From assembly GCF_003086295.3 (NCBI RefSeq), contig NC_092054.1, positions 60,427,546 through 60,491,545 of the forward strand: a stretch of 64,000 nt of DNA. Direction: 5' to 3'. The DNA is from Arachis hypogaea. Taxonomy: Eukaryota > Streptophyta > Magnoliopsida > Fabales > Fabaceae. A program made the position numbers and the translations under genes. The notes under the pieces were generated by a model, which worked only from the letters and a program-made list of their open reading frames with translations, made no database searches and was not told the DNA's origin. Of the stretch, positions 43,822 through 55,558 are shown in pieces (the stretch's first letter is position 1; each line of letters begins with the position of its first letter).

Positions 43822-46800
43822 ATGGATCTTAGTGGAAATATACAGTCCAGGAGGACTCTGGGGTCATATGCTAACCCCTCTACTGCTTCATATGGGAGTA
43901 GTATCTGCATACCCTCCATTGGAGTCAGTAGCTTTGAGTTGAATCCTCAGCTCATTATCATGGTGCAGCAAAGCTGCCAGTATTCCGGTCTTCCACAGGA
44001 AGAACCTACAGAGTTTCTGGCACAGTTTTTACAAATTGCTGACACAGTACATGATAAGGAAGTAGATCAGGATGTAGATTATTACTATTTCCATTTGCTG
44101 TAAAAGACCAAGCCAAGAGGTGGTTAAATAACCAACCTAAGGCTAGCATAAGGACATGGAAACAGTTGACAGAAAAATTCCTGAATCAATACTTTCCTCC
44201 AAAACGGATGACACAGCTAAGGCTGGATATCCAAGGCTTTAAACAAGGAGATAATGAATCCCTTTATGATGACTGGGAGAGATACAGAGAGATGCTACGA
44301 AAATGCCCCTCTAAAATGTTTTCAGAGTGGGTTCAGTTAGACATCTTCTATTATGGGCTTACAGAAAGAGCTCAGATCTCTTTAGATTGCTCAACAGGTG
44401 GATCTATCCACATGAGAAAGACAATTGAAGAAGCTCAAGAGCTCATTGATACAGTTGCTAGAAATTAGCATCTGTACCTAAGCAGTGACTCTTCCATGAA
44501 AGAAGAGGCTAAAACAGTAACTGCTGAACTCAGTCCTACAGAGCAAGCTGTTGAATTCAATCAGCAATTGGATTTTCTAACAAAGCAGTTGGCTGAATTC
44601 AAGGATAAACTACAAGAGACAAGGATGGCTAATATACACATGGAAGTACAACTAAAGCAAATAAAGCAGCAGCTGTCAAAATAAATAACAGAAGAATGCC
44701 AAGCAGTTCAATTAAGAAGTGGGAAAGCACTAAATACCCCACTTCAATGCAGCAGGAAACCAAGAAATAAGCAAACCACCCAAAATCCATCTGAGGACAG
44801 TAAGAGCCCAGGGAAAAATAATTCTGGCGTTAAAACGCCAGAAGTTGGGTGGAAGGCTTGCGCTGAACGCCCAGACCATGCTCAGGACTGGCGTTCAACG
44901 CCAGAAACAAGCAAGGATCTGGCATTGAACGCCCAAAAGAAGCACAGTTCTGGCATTCAAATGCCAGGAACAGATGAGGAGCTGGCGTCTAACGTCACTC
45001 CAGCTTCTAACTCTGGCACTCAATTGCAAGTGAGGGATCAGACACACACAAGTGCTGATAACAACCCATCTAAAAAGGCTTCTTCAACCACTTCTGTAGG
45101 AAATAAACTTACAGCAACTAAGGTTGAGGAATATAAAGCCAAGATACCTTATCCTCAAAAACTTCGCCAAGAGGAGCAGGATAAGCAATTTGCTCGCTTT
45201 GCAGATTATCTCAGGACTCTTGAAATAAAGAATCCATTTGCAGAGGCACTTGAGCAAATACCTTCTTATGCCAAGTTCATGAAAGAGATCTTGAGTCATA
45301 AGAAGGATTGGAGAGAAACTGAAAGAGTTCTCCTCACTGAAGAATGCAGTGCAGTCATTCTGAAAAGCTTTCCTGAAAAGCTTAAAGACCCTGGGAGTTT
45401 TCTGATACCATGCACATTAGAAGGTAATTGCACCAAGACAGCTTTATGTGATCTTGGGGCAAGCATCAACCTAATACCTACATCCACTATCAGAAAGCTT
45501 GGTTTAACTGAAGAAGTTAAACCAACCCGGATATGTCTCCAACTTGCTGATGGCTCCATTAAATACCCATCAGGCGTGATTGAAGACATGATTGTCAGAG
45601 TTGGGCCATTCGCCTTTCCCACTGACTTTGTAGTGCTGGAAATGGAGGAGCACAAGAGTGCCACTCTCATTCTAGGAAGACCCTTCCTAGCAACTGGACA
45701 AACTCTCATTGATGTCCAACAGGGGAAAATAACCCTGAGAGTCAATGATGATGAGTTTAAGTTGAATGCTATCAAAGCCATGCAGCATCTAGACACATCA
45801 AAAGACTGCATAAAAGTTGATCATATTGACTCTTTGGTAGAAGAGATCAACATGGCTGTGAGTCTCGAATCAGAGTTGGAAGACATCTTTAAAGATGTTC
45901 AGCCTGATTTGGAGGATTCAGAGGAAATGAAAGAGCCTCTGAAATTTCCTCTGGAAGAGGAAAAACCTCCTAAACCGAGCTCAAACCATTACCACCATCC
46001 CTGAAATATGCATTTCTGAGAGAAGGTGACACTTTTCCAGTGATCATAAGCTCTGCTTTAAATCCACAGGAAGAGGAAGCACTTATTCAAGTGCTAAGGA
46101 CACACAAGACAGCTCTTGGGTGGTCCATTGGTGACCTTAAGGGCATAAGCCCAGCTAGATGCATGCACAAAATCTTATTGGAGGATAATGCTAAACCAGT
46201 GGTTCAACCACAGAGGCGGCTAAATCCAGCCTTGAAGGAAGTGGTGCAGAAAAAGGTCACTAAATTACTGGAGGCTGGGATCATTTACCCTATTTCTGAT
46301 AGCCCCTGGGTGAGCCCTGTTCAAGTTGTCCCTAAAAAGGGGGGCATGACAGTGGTTCATAATGAAAAGAATGAATTGGTTCCTACAAGAACAGTTACAG
46401 GGTGGCACATGTGTATTGACTACAGAAGGCTCAATACAGTCACCAGAAAGGATCATTTTCCTTTACCGTTCATAGACCAAATGCTAGAAAGACTGGCAGG
46501 TCATGATTATTACTGTTTTTTGAATGGCTACTCAGGCTATAACCAAATTGCAGTAGATCCCCAGGATCAAGAGAAAACAGCATTCACATGTCCATCTGGA
46601 GTGTTTGCTTATAGAAGGATGCCATGTGTAATGTGCCTGCAACCTTCCAGAGATGCATGATTTCTATTTTCTCTGATATGGTGGAAAAATTTCTGGAAGT
46701 CTTCATGGATGACTTCTTAGTATATGCAGACTCATTCAGCTCCTGTCTTGATCACCTGAAACTAGTTCTGAAAAGATGCCAAGAGACCAACCTGGTTTTA

Positions 46801-48858
46801 AACTGGGAAAAATGTCACTTTATGGTGACTGAAGGAATTGTCCTTGGGCATAAAATTTCAAACAAGGGAATAGAGGTGGATCAAGCAAAAATAGAGGTGA
46901 TTGAAAAATTACCACCACCCGCAAATGTTAAGGCAATCAGAAGCTTTCTGGGGCATGCAGGATTCTATAGGAGGTTTATAAAGGATTTTTCAAAAATCAC
47001 AAAACCTCTGAGCAATCTGCTAGCTGCTGACACGCCATTTGTGTTTGACACAGAGTGTCTGCAGGCGTTTGAAACGCTGAAAGCCAAGCTGGTCACAGCA
47101 CCAGTTATTTCTGCACCAGTTAAGACATTACCATTTGAGCTAATGTGTGATGCCAGTGATCACGCCATTGGTGCAGTACTGGGACAGAGGCATGACAAGC
47201 TTCTGCATGTCATTTATTATGCTAGCCGCGTTTTAAATGATGCCCAGAAAAATTACACAACCACAGAAAAAGAATTGCTTGCAGTGGTTTATGGCATTGA
47301 CAAGTTTAGATCATACTTAGTAGGATCAAAGGTGATTGTGTATACTCACCATGCTACTCTTAAATATCTACTCACAAAGCAGGATTCAAAACCCAGGCTC
47401 ATAAGATGGGTGTTACTTCTGCAAGAGTTTGATATAGAAATAAGAGACAGAAAAGGGACAGAAAACCAAGTGGCTGATCATCTGTCTCGGATAGAGCCAG
47501 TAGAAGGGACGTCCCTCCCGTCTCTTGAGATCTCTAAGACCTATCCGGATGAGCATTTATTTGCCATTTAGGAAGCACCATGGTTTGCAGACATTGCAAA
47601 CTATAAAGCTGCAAGGTTCATACCCAAAGAGTACAACAGGCAACAAAAGAAAAAACTAATTACTGATGCAAAGTACTACTTGTGGGATGAACCCTATCTC
47701 TTTAAGAGATGTGCAGACGGAATAATCTGGAGATGTGTGCCTAGAGAAGAAGCACAGAGGATCCTATGGCATTGCGATGGATCAAAATATGGAGGCCATT
47801 TCGGAGGTGAGCGGACAGCCACCAAGGTCCTCCAATGTAGTTTCTATTGGCCCACTCTCTATAGAGATTCCCGAGAGTTTGTACGTAACTGTGACAGTTG
47901 CCAAAGAGCTGGTAATCTACCCCATGGTTACGCCATGCCTCAACAAGGAATCTTGGAGATTGAGTTGTTCGACGTATGGGGAATTGACTTCATGGGACCT
48001 TTCCCACCATCATACTCAAACACTTACATTCTGGTGGTAGTTGACTACGTATCAAAATGGGTAGAGGCCGTTGCCACACCCACCAATGATACTAAAACAG
48101 TGCTGAAGTTTCTCCAGAAATATATCTTCAGCAGGTTTGGGGTCCCTAGAGTACTAATCAGTGATGGGGGCACTCACTTCTGCAACAAACAGCTTTACTC
48201 TGCCATGGTCCGGTATGGGATTCGCCACAAGGTGGCGACTCCATATCATCCACAGACTAATGGGCAAGCTGAAGTCTCTAACAGAGAGCTAAAAAGAATC
48301 CTAGAATGGACTGTAAGTACCCGTAGAAAGGATTGGGCAAGAAGCTTGGATGATGCTCTGTGGGCATACAGAACAGCATTCAAGACTCCTATAGGGACCT
48401 CTCCATACCAACTTGTGTATGGTAAGGCATGTCACCTGCCCGTGGAACTGGAACATAAAGCCTACTGGGCAACCAGATTCCTAAACTTTGATGCCAAATT
48501 AGCTGGAGAAAAAAGATTGCTCCAGCTAAATGAGCTAGAGGAATTCAGATTCTCTGCTTTCAAAAATGCCAAGCTTTATAAAGAAAAATAAAAAAAGTGG
48601 CATGACAGAAAGCTGTCATCTAGAATCTTTGAACCAGGACAAAAGGTCCTGTTGTTTAACTCTAGGCTCAGGCTATTCCCCGGAAAACTGAAGTCCCGGT
48701 GGAGGGGACCATATGTGATTACAAGTGTATCACCATATGGTTATGTGGAGCTTCAAGATATTGATTCTGATAAGAAGTTCATTGTTAATGGACAGAGAAT
48801 CAAGCACTATCTTAAAGGCAATGTTGAGCAAGAGTGCTCAAGGCTGAAGCTAGATTAA
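43822..48858 (+). pseudogene. E9 gag-pol, multiply broken
   Basis: Aligns end to end with the E2 polyprotein from MDLSGNIQSRRT. Breaks: about 4 bases lost near 44075; AAG to TAG at 44466; CAA to TAA at 44682; a one-base loss near 45977; a deletion near 46625 inside RT just before the catalytic region; CAG to TAG at 47569; and the stop after YKEK at 48589-48591 that E2 shares. The remaining segments keep [19 protein letters not shown], integrase zinc ligands and DD35E. The tail after the last stop (48592-48858) reads KKWHD to the GPY/F module and ends normally at RLKLD. Confidence 0.93.
44820..45020 (+). repeat. Palindrome cluster in E9 gag
   Basis: Copies of CTGGCGTTCAACGCCAG and TTAAAACGCCAG arms at the same coding position as 12305-12545 in E2. 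Confidence 0.8.
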
Positions 48859-48870
48859 AAGCTTAGCAAG

Positions 48871-48917
48871 GTCCAGCTAAAGACAATAAAGAAGCGCTTG
48901 CTGGGAGGCAACCCAGC
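48871..48917 (+). promoter_or_regulatory. E9 two-hairpin module
   Basis: Hairpin B GCTGGG-AGGCAA-CCCAGC (48900-48917), as in E2; hairpin A is weak (GTC...GAC from 48871). Confidence 0.55.
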
Positions 48918-49946
48918 CATGGGGCATCACTTCCTCTAAGCATTTTTTCCTATTCTTGATTTTATTTGTTTATATAAAGTTCACTGATACTAAGGTAAAG
49001 AGTCAATTGTATAAGTTCACAGGGCTACAGAAGGATTCTACACACAAAACAGAGAAAAAGAGCTCACTGGCAAGAAAACACCAGTAAAAGTCTGTTTTGG
49101 GCGTTCAACGCCCAAAAGAAGCATCCACTGGGCGTTGAACGCTAGTAAGGATAGCCATCTGGGCGTTAAACGCCAGAAAGAAGCATCTTCTGGGCGTTGA
49201 ATGCCAGAAAGAAGCTCCTTCTAGGCGTTTAACGCCAGATTTACAGCGTTCTGGGCATTCAGAAAAATGCCCAGTGACAAAGGAGTTCCTGGCGTTCAAC
49301 GCCAGAAAGAAGCAACAGCTGGGCGTTGAACGCCCAGGAGAGGCAGCATTTTGGCGTTGAACGCCCAAAACATGCAGCGTTTGGGCGTTCAAACGCCAAG
49401 ATGGTGGGGAGGAGGTGAATTCGTTTTTACTTCATATTTTTCATTCTAAATTTAATTTTCATGTTTCAATTCATGATTTCTTGCATAAACATGTTAAGAA
49501 CCCTAATTTCTAAAATCCTTAATTTCTAAAAACCCTATTTTAAAAATATCAAATGTATCTTAATCCATAAGCACAAATCCTTTTTTTCAACCCAATTCAA
49601 CTCTTTTTCAAAATTTTCAAAACAAATCTATCTCTTTTCTTTCAAAAATCTTTTCAGCTAATCAATATCTTTTTCAAATCTCCGTATTATCTTTTTCAAA
49701 AATCCAAATCTATCTTTTTCAAATATCTTTCATATCTCTTCAATTTTAGATTATATCTTTTCTTATCATACTTAAAATTTTCTTAAAAATCATATCTTCT
49801 ATCTTATCTTCCTCCCTATTTTCGAAAACCCACCCCCCTTCTCCCTTTAAATATGGGTTCGGCCTCCCTCCCCTCCCATCCACCATTGCACCTAGCTCTC
49901 CTTCTCTCCCTCTCCCTTGGTGTGCTTATCCGTGATCACTAAGATC
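48918..49946 (+). repeat. E9 post-pol spacer with palindrome cluster
   Basis: About 49070-49400 carries ten or more GGGCGTT/AACGCCC and TGGCGTT/AACGCCA arms, the largest such cluster in the window. Then A/T-rich sequence with TTTTTCAAA runs and a C-rich stretch (49805-49915). The internal AGGA hairpin seen in E2 is missing here. No gene. Confidence 0.75.
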
Positions 49947-51080
49947 ATGGCTCCTAAAGAAAAATAACCCACTCCAAGAGGCAAGAAAGAAAGCGTTCCA
50001 AAACCACTTTGGAATCAAGGGAAGTTCTTAACTAAAGAACATTCAGACCATTATTACAAAATAATGGGTCTAAGATCAGTGATCTCGGAAGTTAGATTCG
50101 ATCTGAAAGAAGACGAATATCCGGAGATCCAGGAGTAAATTCGAATCAGGAACTGGGAGATCCTAGCTAATCCTGAAACGAAAGTGGGAAGGAATATGGT
50201 CCAAGAGTTCTATGCTAATATGTGGCATACAGACAGGCAAAGACTATCTGGATCTGCTATCTATGACTATCGGACCTTGGTCAGAGGAAAGATTGTTCAT
50301 ACCCACCCTGACAAGATCAGGGAGATCTTAAAGCTGCCTCAGCTCAAAGATGATCCAGACTCCTTCAATAGGAGAATGATGAGAACAGACAAGGGCCTGG
50401 ATAAGATTCTAGAGGATATATGTATCCCTGGAGCCAGGTGGACCACCATCACGAAGGGTGTCCCAATTCAACTCAAAAGAGAAGATCTCAAACCAGCCGC
50501 CAGAGGATGGCTGGACTTCATTGGGCATTCTCTGCTGCCCACTAGCAACTGTTCTACAGTCACTATTTGAAGGGCAGTGATGATCCATTACATCATGATG
50601 GGAAAAGAAGTGAAAGTTCATCAACTGATTTCAACTGAATTCTACAAAATTGTAAACAAAAATTCCAAAGATGCCAGGTTGGCTTATCCAAGCTTGATTT
50701 CTATGTTCTGCAAGGACACTGGAGTAAGGATGGGAATAACTGAGTATATCTCAGTTGAGCGGCCAATCACCAAAGCATCAATGGAAAAACAACAAGCACA
50801 GAATGACTCCATCAAGAAGAGAACACAGGAAATTCTCCTAGAAATCCCTCAATCTGAATACTGGGAGTATCTTGAAACATCTATTACCAAGATGCAAGAA
50901 GCTATGGAACAAATACAGAAAGAACAGAAGGAACAAAGTAGCATTCTTTGCTATTTGCTTAAAGAACAGGAGGAGCAAGGGCGTGATTTAAGGGAATTGA
51001 AGCGCCAGAAATTATCTCTTGAAGGACCAAGCATCCCGCAGATTAGAGGAACATCCACTTCCCAGAACAAAGGTTGTTAA
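49947..51080 (+). pseudogene. E9 third ORF, three in-frame stops
   Basis: One frame of 377 residue positions from ATG at 49947, with stops near 49962, 50136 and 50568 and no frameshift. It reads HSDHYYKIM, MVQEFYANMW, DKILEDICIPGARW, LKPAARGWLDFIGHSLLPTSN, RLAYPSLISMFC and a C-terminal coiled coil (EYLETSITKMQEAMEQIQKE onward). Colinear with the intact 383-aa ORF in E10 (MVQEFYANAW, LKPVARGWLEFIQRSIIPTSN). Function unknown. Confidence 0.88.
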
Positions 51081-52124
51081 ATTCCAATCTTAGCCTTAAC
51101 TCTGTGATAACTGTTTTTATTAGTTTTACCTTAGGAGTCATATAGTAGTAATTAATATCTATATTTTTTATTTTATCCCCCAATTAAGCTATAATTTAAT
51201 TTTATCATCATCATTAAACATGAATAAAATAGAAGAATTTCTTTAGAATAAGAGGCAATATTTTTTTTGAGTTTTTAATAAGGTAAATTCTAATTATTTA
51301 TATGTGGTGGCAATGCTTTCTGTCTTCTGAATGAATGCTTGAACAGTGCATATCTCTTTTGAATTTGATGTTTAAGACTGTTAAATATGTTGGCTCTTGA
51401 AAGAATGATGAACATGAGACATGTTATTGATAATCTGAAAAATCATAAAAATGATTCTTGAAGCAAGAAAAAGCAGCAAAGAACAAAGCATTCAAAAAAA
51501 AAAAAAAAGAGAGCAAGCAGAAAAAGCCAATAACCCTTAAAACCAAAAGGCAAGGGTAAATAAAAGGGATCCCAAGGCTTTGAGCATCAGTGGATAGGAG
51601 GGCCTAAAGGAATAAAATCCTGGCCTAAGCGGCTAAACCAAGCTGTCCCTAACCATGTGCTTGTGGCGTGAAGGTTTCAAGTGAAAACTTGAGACTGAGC
51701 GGTTAAAGTCAAGGTCCAAAGCAAAAAGAAGAGTGTGCTTAAGAACCCTGGACACCTCTAATTGGGGACTTTAGCAAAGCTGAGTCACAATCTGAAAAGG
51801 TTCACCCAATTATGTGTCTGTGGCATTTATGTATCCGGTGGTAATACTGGAAAACAAAGTGCTTAGGGCCACGGCCAAGACTCATAAAGTAGCTGTGTTC
51901 AAGAATCAACATACTGAACTAGGAGAATCAACATCACTATCTGAATTCTGAGTTTCTATAGATGCCAATCACTCTGAGCTTCAATGGATAAAGTGAGGTG
52001 CCAAAACTGTTCAGAAGCAAAAAGCTACTAGTCCCGCTCATCTAATTAGAATCTGAGCTTCACTCCAAAAACTCTGAGATATTGTTGCTTCTTAAAATTA
52101 TTTTCATTCTATTTTATTTATCTA
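51081..52124 (+). other. E9 3' spacer, non-coding
   Basis: Colinear with E2 16936-18027. Part of it (about 51500-51960) is repeated in reverse at 52719-53200, belonging to E10. Confidence 0.75.
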
Positions 52125-52162
52125 GTTGCTTGAGGACAAGCAACAGTTTAAGTTTGGTGTTG
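52125..52162 (+). promoter_or_regulatory. E9 AGGA-loop hairpin and PPT position
   Basis: GTTGCTTG-AGGA-CAAGCAAC (52125-52144), then TTTAAGTTTGGTGTTG to the LTR. Confidence 0.6.
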
Positions 52163-52709
52163 TGATGAGCGGATATTTTATACGCTTTTTGGGGTTAATT
52201 TCATATAGTTTTTAGTTTGTTTTAGTTAGTTTTTAGTTTATTTTCAATAGTTTTTAGTCAAAATTCATATTTCTGGACTTTACTATGAGCTTGTGTGTTT
52301 TTCTGTGATTTCAGGTATTTTCTGGCTGAAATTGAGGGAGCTGAGCAAAAATCTGATTCAGGCTGAAAAAGGATTGCTGATGTTGTTGGATTCTGACCTC
52401 CCTGCACTCAAAGTGGATTTTCTGGAGCTACAGAACTCCAAATGGCGCACTTCCAATTGTGTTGGAAAGTAGACATCCAGGGCTTTCCAGAAATATATAA
52501 TAGTCCATACTTTGCTCAAGAATAGGCGACGTAAACTGGCGTTCAACACCAGTTCCATGTTGCTGTCTGGCGTCCAGCGCCAGAAACAAGTTACAAGTTG
52601 GAGTTCAACGCCAGAAAAGGATCCAAAGATGGCATTGAACACCCAAAACAGCCCTATGCACGTGATTCAGGAGAATGAATGAATATCTCTTAGATCCCTT
52701 AATCAGAAT
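52163..52709 (+). repeat. E9 3' LTR, internally deleted and truncated
   Basis: Matches the 5' LTR to GTGATT at 52676 (42117 in the 5' copy), then jumps to AATGAATGAATATCTC (42494 in the 5' copy), about 375 bases missing, and ends near 52709 before the E10 junction. Confidence 0.88.
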
Positions 52710-52718
52710 GAATGAAGA

Positions 52719-53583
52719 CAGATAGTGTTACTGACTCTCCTAGTTAAGTATGTTGATTCTTGAAGACAGCTACTTTATGAGTCTTGGCCGTGGCCCTAAG
52801 CACTTTGTTTTCCAGTATTACAACCGGATACATAAATGCCACAGACACATAACTGGGTGAACCTTTTCAGATTATGACTCAGCTTTGCTAGAGTCCCCAA
52901 TTAGAGGTGTCCAGGGTTCTTAAGCACACTCTTCTTTTTGCTTTGGACCTCGACTTTAACTGCTCAGTCTCAAGTTTTCACTTGACACCTTCACGCCACA
53001 AGCACATGGTTAGGGACAGCTTGGTTTAGCCGCTTAGGCCAGGATTTTATTCCTGTGGGCCCTCCTGTCCACTGATGCTCAAAGCCTTGGATCCTTTTTA
53101 TCACCCTTGCCTTTTGGTTTAAAGGGGTATTGGCTTTTTCTGCTTACTTTTCCTCTTTTTTTTTTCTGTTTTTTCTGCAAGCTTTTCACTGCTTTTTCTG
53201 GCTTCAAGAATCAATTTTATGATTTTTCAGATCACCAGATAACATTTCTCATTTTCCTTTCATTCTTTCAAGAGCCAACAATTTTAACATTCATAAACAA
53301 TCAAATTCAAAAATATGCACTGTTCAAGCATTCATTCAGAAAAACAATAGTATTGCCACCACATTAAGATAATTAAACTGTTTTAAAATTTGAAATTCAT
53401 GCACTTCTTTTTCTTTTTCAATTAAAAACATTTTTCATTTAAGAAAGGTGATGGATTTATTTTCATAGCTTTAAGGCATAGAGACTAATGATCATGTATA
53501 AAGACACAAACATAGATAAACATAAAGCATAATTTTCAAAAAACAGAAAATAAAGAACAAGGAAATTAAAGAACGGGTCCACC
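52719..53583 (-). other. E10 3' spacer, non-coding
   Basis: Reverse counterpart of the E2/E9 3' spacer up to CACTATCTG, where it is cut at the junction. The remaining 150 or so bases and the 3' LTR are missing. Confidence 0.8.
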
Positions 53584-54735
53584 TTAGTGATGGCGGCTTG
53601 TTCTTCCTCTTGAAGATCTTATGGAGTGCTTGAGCTCCTCAATGTCTCTTCCTTGCCTTTGTTGCTCCTCTCTCATGTTTCTTTGGTCTTCTCTAATTTC
53701 ATGGAGGAGGATGGAGTGCTCTTGGTGTTCCACCCTTAGTTGTCCCATGTTGGAACTTAATTCTCCTAGGGAGGTGTTGATTTGCTCCCAATAGTTTTGT
53801 GGAGGAAAATGCATCCCTTGAGGCATCTCAAGGATTTCATGATGAGGAATTTCCTCATCCTCTTGTCCATGAGTGGGATCTCTTGTTTGCTCCATCCTTT
53901 TCTTAGTGATGGGCTTGTCCTCATCAATGAGGATGTCTTCCTCTATGTCAATTCCAGCTGAATTGCAGAGGTGACAAATGAGATGAGGGAAGGCTAACCT
54001 TGCCACAGTGGAGGACTTGTCCACCACTTTGTAGAGTTCTTGGGATATAACTTCATAAACGTCTACTTCCTCTCTAATCATGATGCTACAAATCATGATA
54101 GCCTGATCTATAGTAACTTCAGACCGGTTGCTAGTGGGAATGATTGAGCGTTGGATGAACTCCAACCATCCCCTAGCCACGGGCTTGAGGTCATGCCTTC
54201 TTAGTTGAACCGGCTTCCCTCTTGAATCTCTCTTCCATTGAGCGCCCTCTTCACATATGTCCATGAGGACTTGGTCCAACCTTTGATCAAAGTTGACCCT
54301 TCTTGTGTATGGGTGTGCATCTCCTTGCATCATAGGCAAGTTGAATGCCAACCTTACATTTTCCGGACTAAAATCTAAGTAATTCCCCCGAACCATTGTA
54401 AGCCAATTCTTAGGGTCCGGGTTCATACTTTGATCATGGTTCTTGGTGATCCATGCATTGGCATAGAACTCTTGAACCATTAAGATTCCGACTTGTTGAA
54501 TGGGGTTGGTGAGAACTTCCCAACCTCTTCTTCGGATCTCATGTCGGATCTTCGGATATTCGCCCTTTTTGAGCTTAAAAGGGACCTCGGGGATCACTTT
54601 CTTCTTGGCCACAACTTTATAGAAGTGGTCTTGATGCACCCTTGAGAGGAATCTCTCCATCTCCCATGACTCGGAGGTGGAAGCTTTTGCCTTCCCTTTC
54701 CACTTTCTAGAGGTTTCTCCGGCTTTTGATGCCAT
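53584..54735 (-). CDS. E10 third ORF, intact, function unknown
   Basis: 383 residues from MASKAGETSRKWKGKAKAS, a basic N-terminus. Recognisable blocks: HQDHFYKVVAKKKV, EIRRRGWEVLTNP, MVQEFYANAW, LDQVLMDICEEGAQW, LKPVARGWLEFIQRSIIPTSN, IMICSIMIREE, LAFPHLICHLCNSAG. The last 70 residues are a Glu/Gln/Arg-rich coiled coil (EIREDQRNMREEQQRQGRD). No signal peptide, membrane span or catalytic motif is visible, so it is not a classical env. The start is supported by E8 and E9, which start alike (MATKKGK, MAPKEK). It resembles proteins annotated as putative plant transposon protein. It is open while the gag of the same element is broken. Confidence 0.88.
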   Translation of the reverse strand: MASKAGETSRKWKGKAKASTSESWEMERFLSRVHQDHFYKVVAKKKVIPEVPFKLKKGEYPKIRHEIRRRGWEVLTNPIQQVGILMVQEFYANAWITKNHDQSMNPDPKNWLTMVRGNYLDFSPENVRLAFNLPMMQGDAHPYTRRVNFDQRLDQVLMDICEEGAQWKRDSRGKPVQLRRHDLKPVARGWLEFIQRSIIPTSNRSEVTIDQAIMICSIMIREEVDVYEVISQELYKVVDKSSTVARLAFPHLICHLCNSAGIDIEEDILIDEDKPITKKRMEQTRDPTHGQEDEEIPHHEILEMPQGMHFPPQNYWEQINTSLGELSSNMGQLRVEHQEHSILLHEIREDQRNMREEQQRQGRDIEELKHSIRSSRGRTSRHH

Positions 54736-54790
54736 AAATGGTTATGGAAAAACAAAAAGCTTTAGCTTTTACCACACCAAACTTAGAAGG

Positions 54791-54808
54791 TTGCTCGTCC
54801 TCGAGCAA
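54791..54808 (-). promoter_or_regulatory. E10 AGGA-loop hairpin before the third ORF
   Basis: Minus strand TTGCTCG-AGGA-CGAGCAA, 56 bases before the ATG, followed by TAAGTTTGGTGTGG. Relative to E2 one stem pair changed from T-A to C-G on both sides. Confidence 0.65.
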
Positions 54809-55558
54809 AAGAAGAAAGAAGAGAGTAGAAGAAGAAGAAATAGAGGAGATGGAGTGGGCTTTGTGATTCGGCCAAGGGGGAGAAGTGTTGTTTAGGTTGT
54901 GTGAAAATGAAAGAGTGAAGATGGGTTTATATAGGGGTGAGAGGGGTGTGTATGGTTCAGCTATAGAGGGTGGGTTTGGGAGGGAAAGTGGTTTTAATTT
55001 GAATGGTGAGGTAGGTGGGGTTTTATGAAGGATGGATGTGAGTGGTGAAGAGAATAGTGGGATTTGATAGGTGAGGGATTTTTGGGGAAGAGGTATTGAG
55101 GTGATTGGTGAATGGGTGAAGAAGAAAGAGAGTGGTGGGGTAGGTGGGGATCCTGTGGGGTCCACAGATCCTGAGGTGTCAAGGATATCTCATCCCTGCA
55201 CTAAGTGGCGTGCAAAACGCCCCTTTCTGCCAATCCTGGCGTTAAACGCCAGGCTGCTGCCCATTTCTGGTGTTTAACGCCAGCTTCTTGCCCATTCCTG
55301 GCGTTAAACGCCAGTCTGGTGCCCTTTTCTGGCGTTAAACGCCCAGAATGGTGCCAGACTGGGCGTTTAACGCCCATTCTGCTACCTTTACTGGCGTTTA
55401 GACGCCAGTAACTGTCTCCTTCAGGGTGTTCTATTTTTCATTCTGTTTTTCACTTTGTTTTTGCTTTTTCAATTGTTTTTGTGACTTCACATGATTATCA
55501 ACCTACAGAAAACATAAAATAACAAAGGAAAATAGAAATTTAACATAGAATAGTAACG
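54809..55558 (-). repeat. E10 spacer with palindrome cluster
   Basis: Between module and third ORF. About 55210-55420 has eight or so CTGGCGTTAAACGCCAG palindromes, several perfect. No gene; the overlapping antisense frames are chance. Confidence 0.8.

Larger units (their letters stand above)
41608..52709 (+). mobile_element. E9: decayed copy of the E2 family, 3' LTR truncated
   Basis: Same architecture as E2, but it retains the third-ORF region. Inserted in the E8 integrase; the five bases before it are GTAGG, with no partner because the right flank was deleted. The first 500 bp of the two LTRs differ at about 26 sites by eye (about 5%), so it is older than E2. The 3' LTR has an internal loss and stops at about 52709. 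Confidence 0.92.

Noticed and set aside
53584..54735. Third ORF as an envelope gene
   Set aside because: Env position, but no signal peptide, transmembrane segment or cleavage site; it has a basic start and a coiled-coil end.
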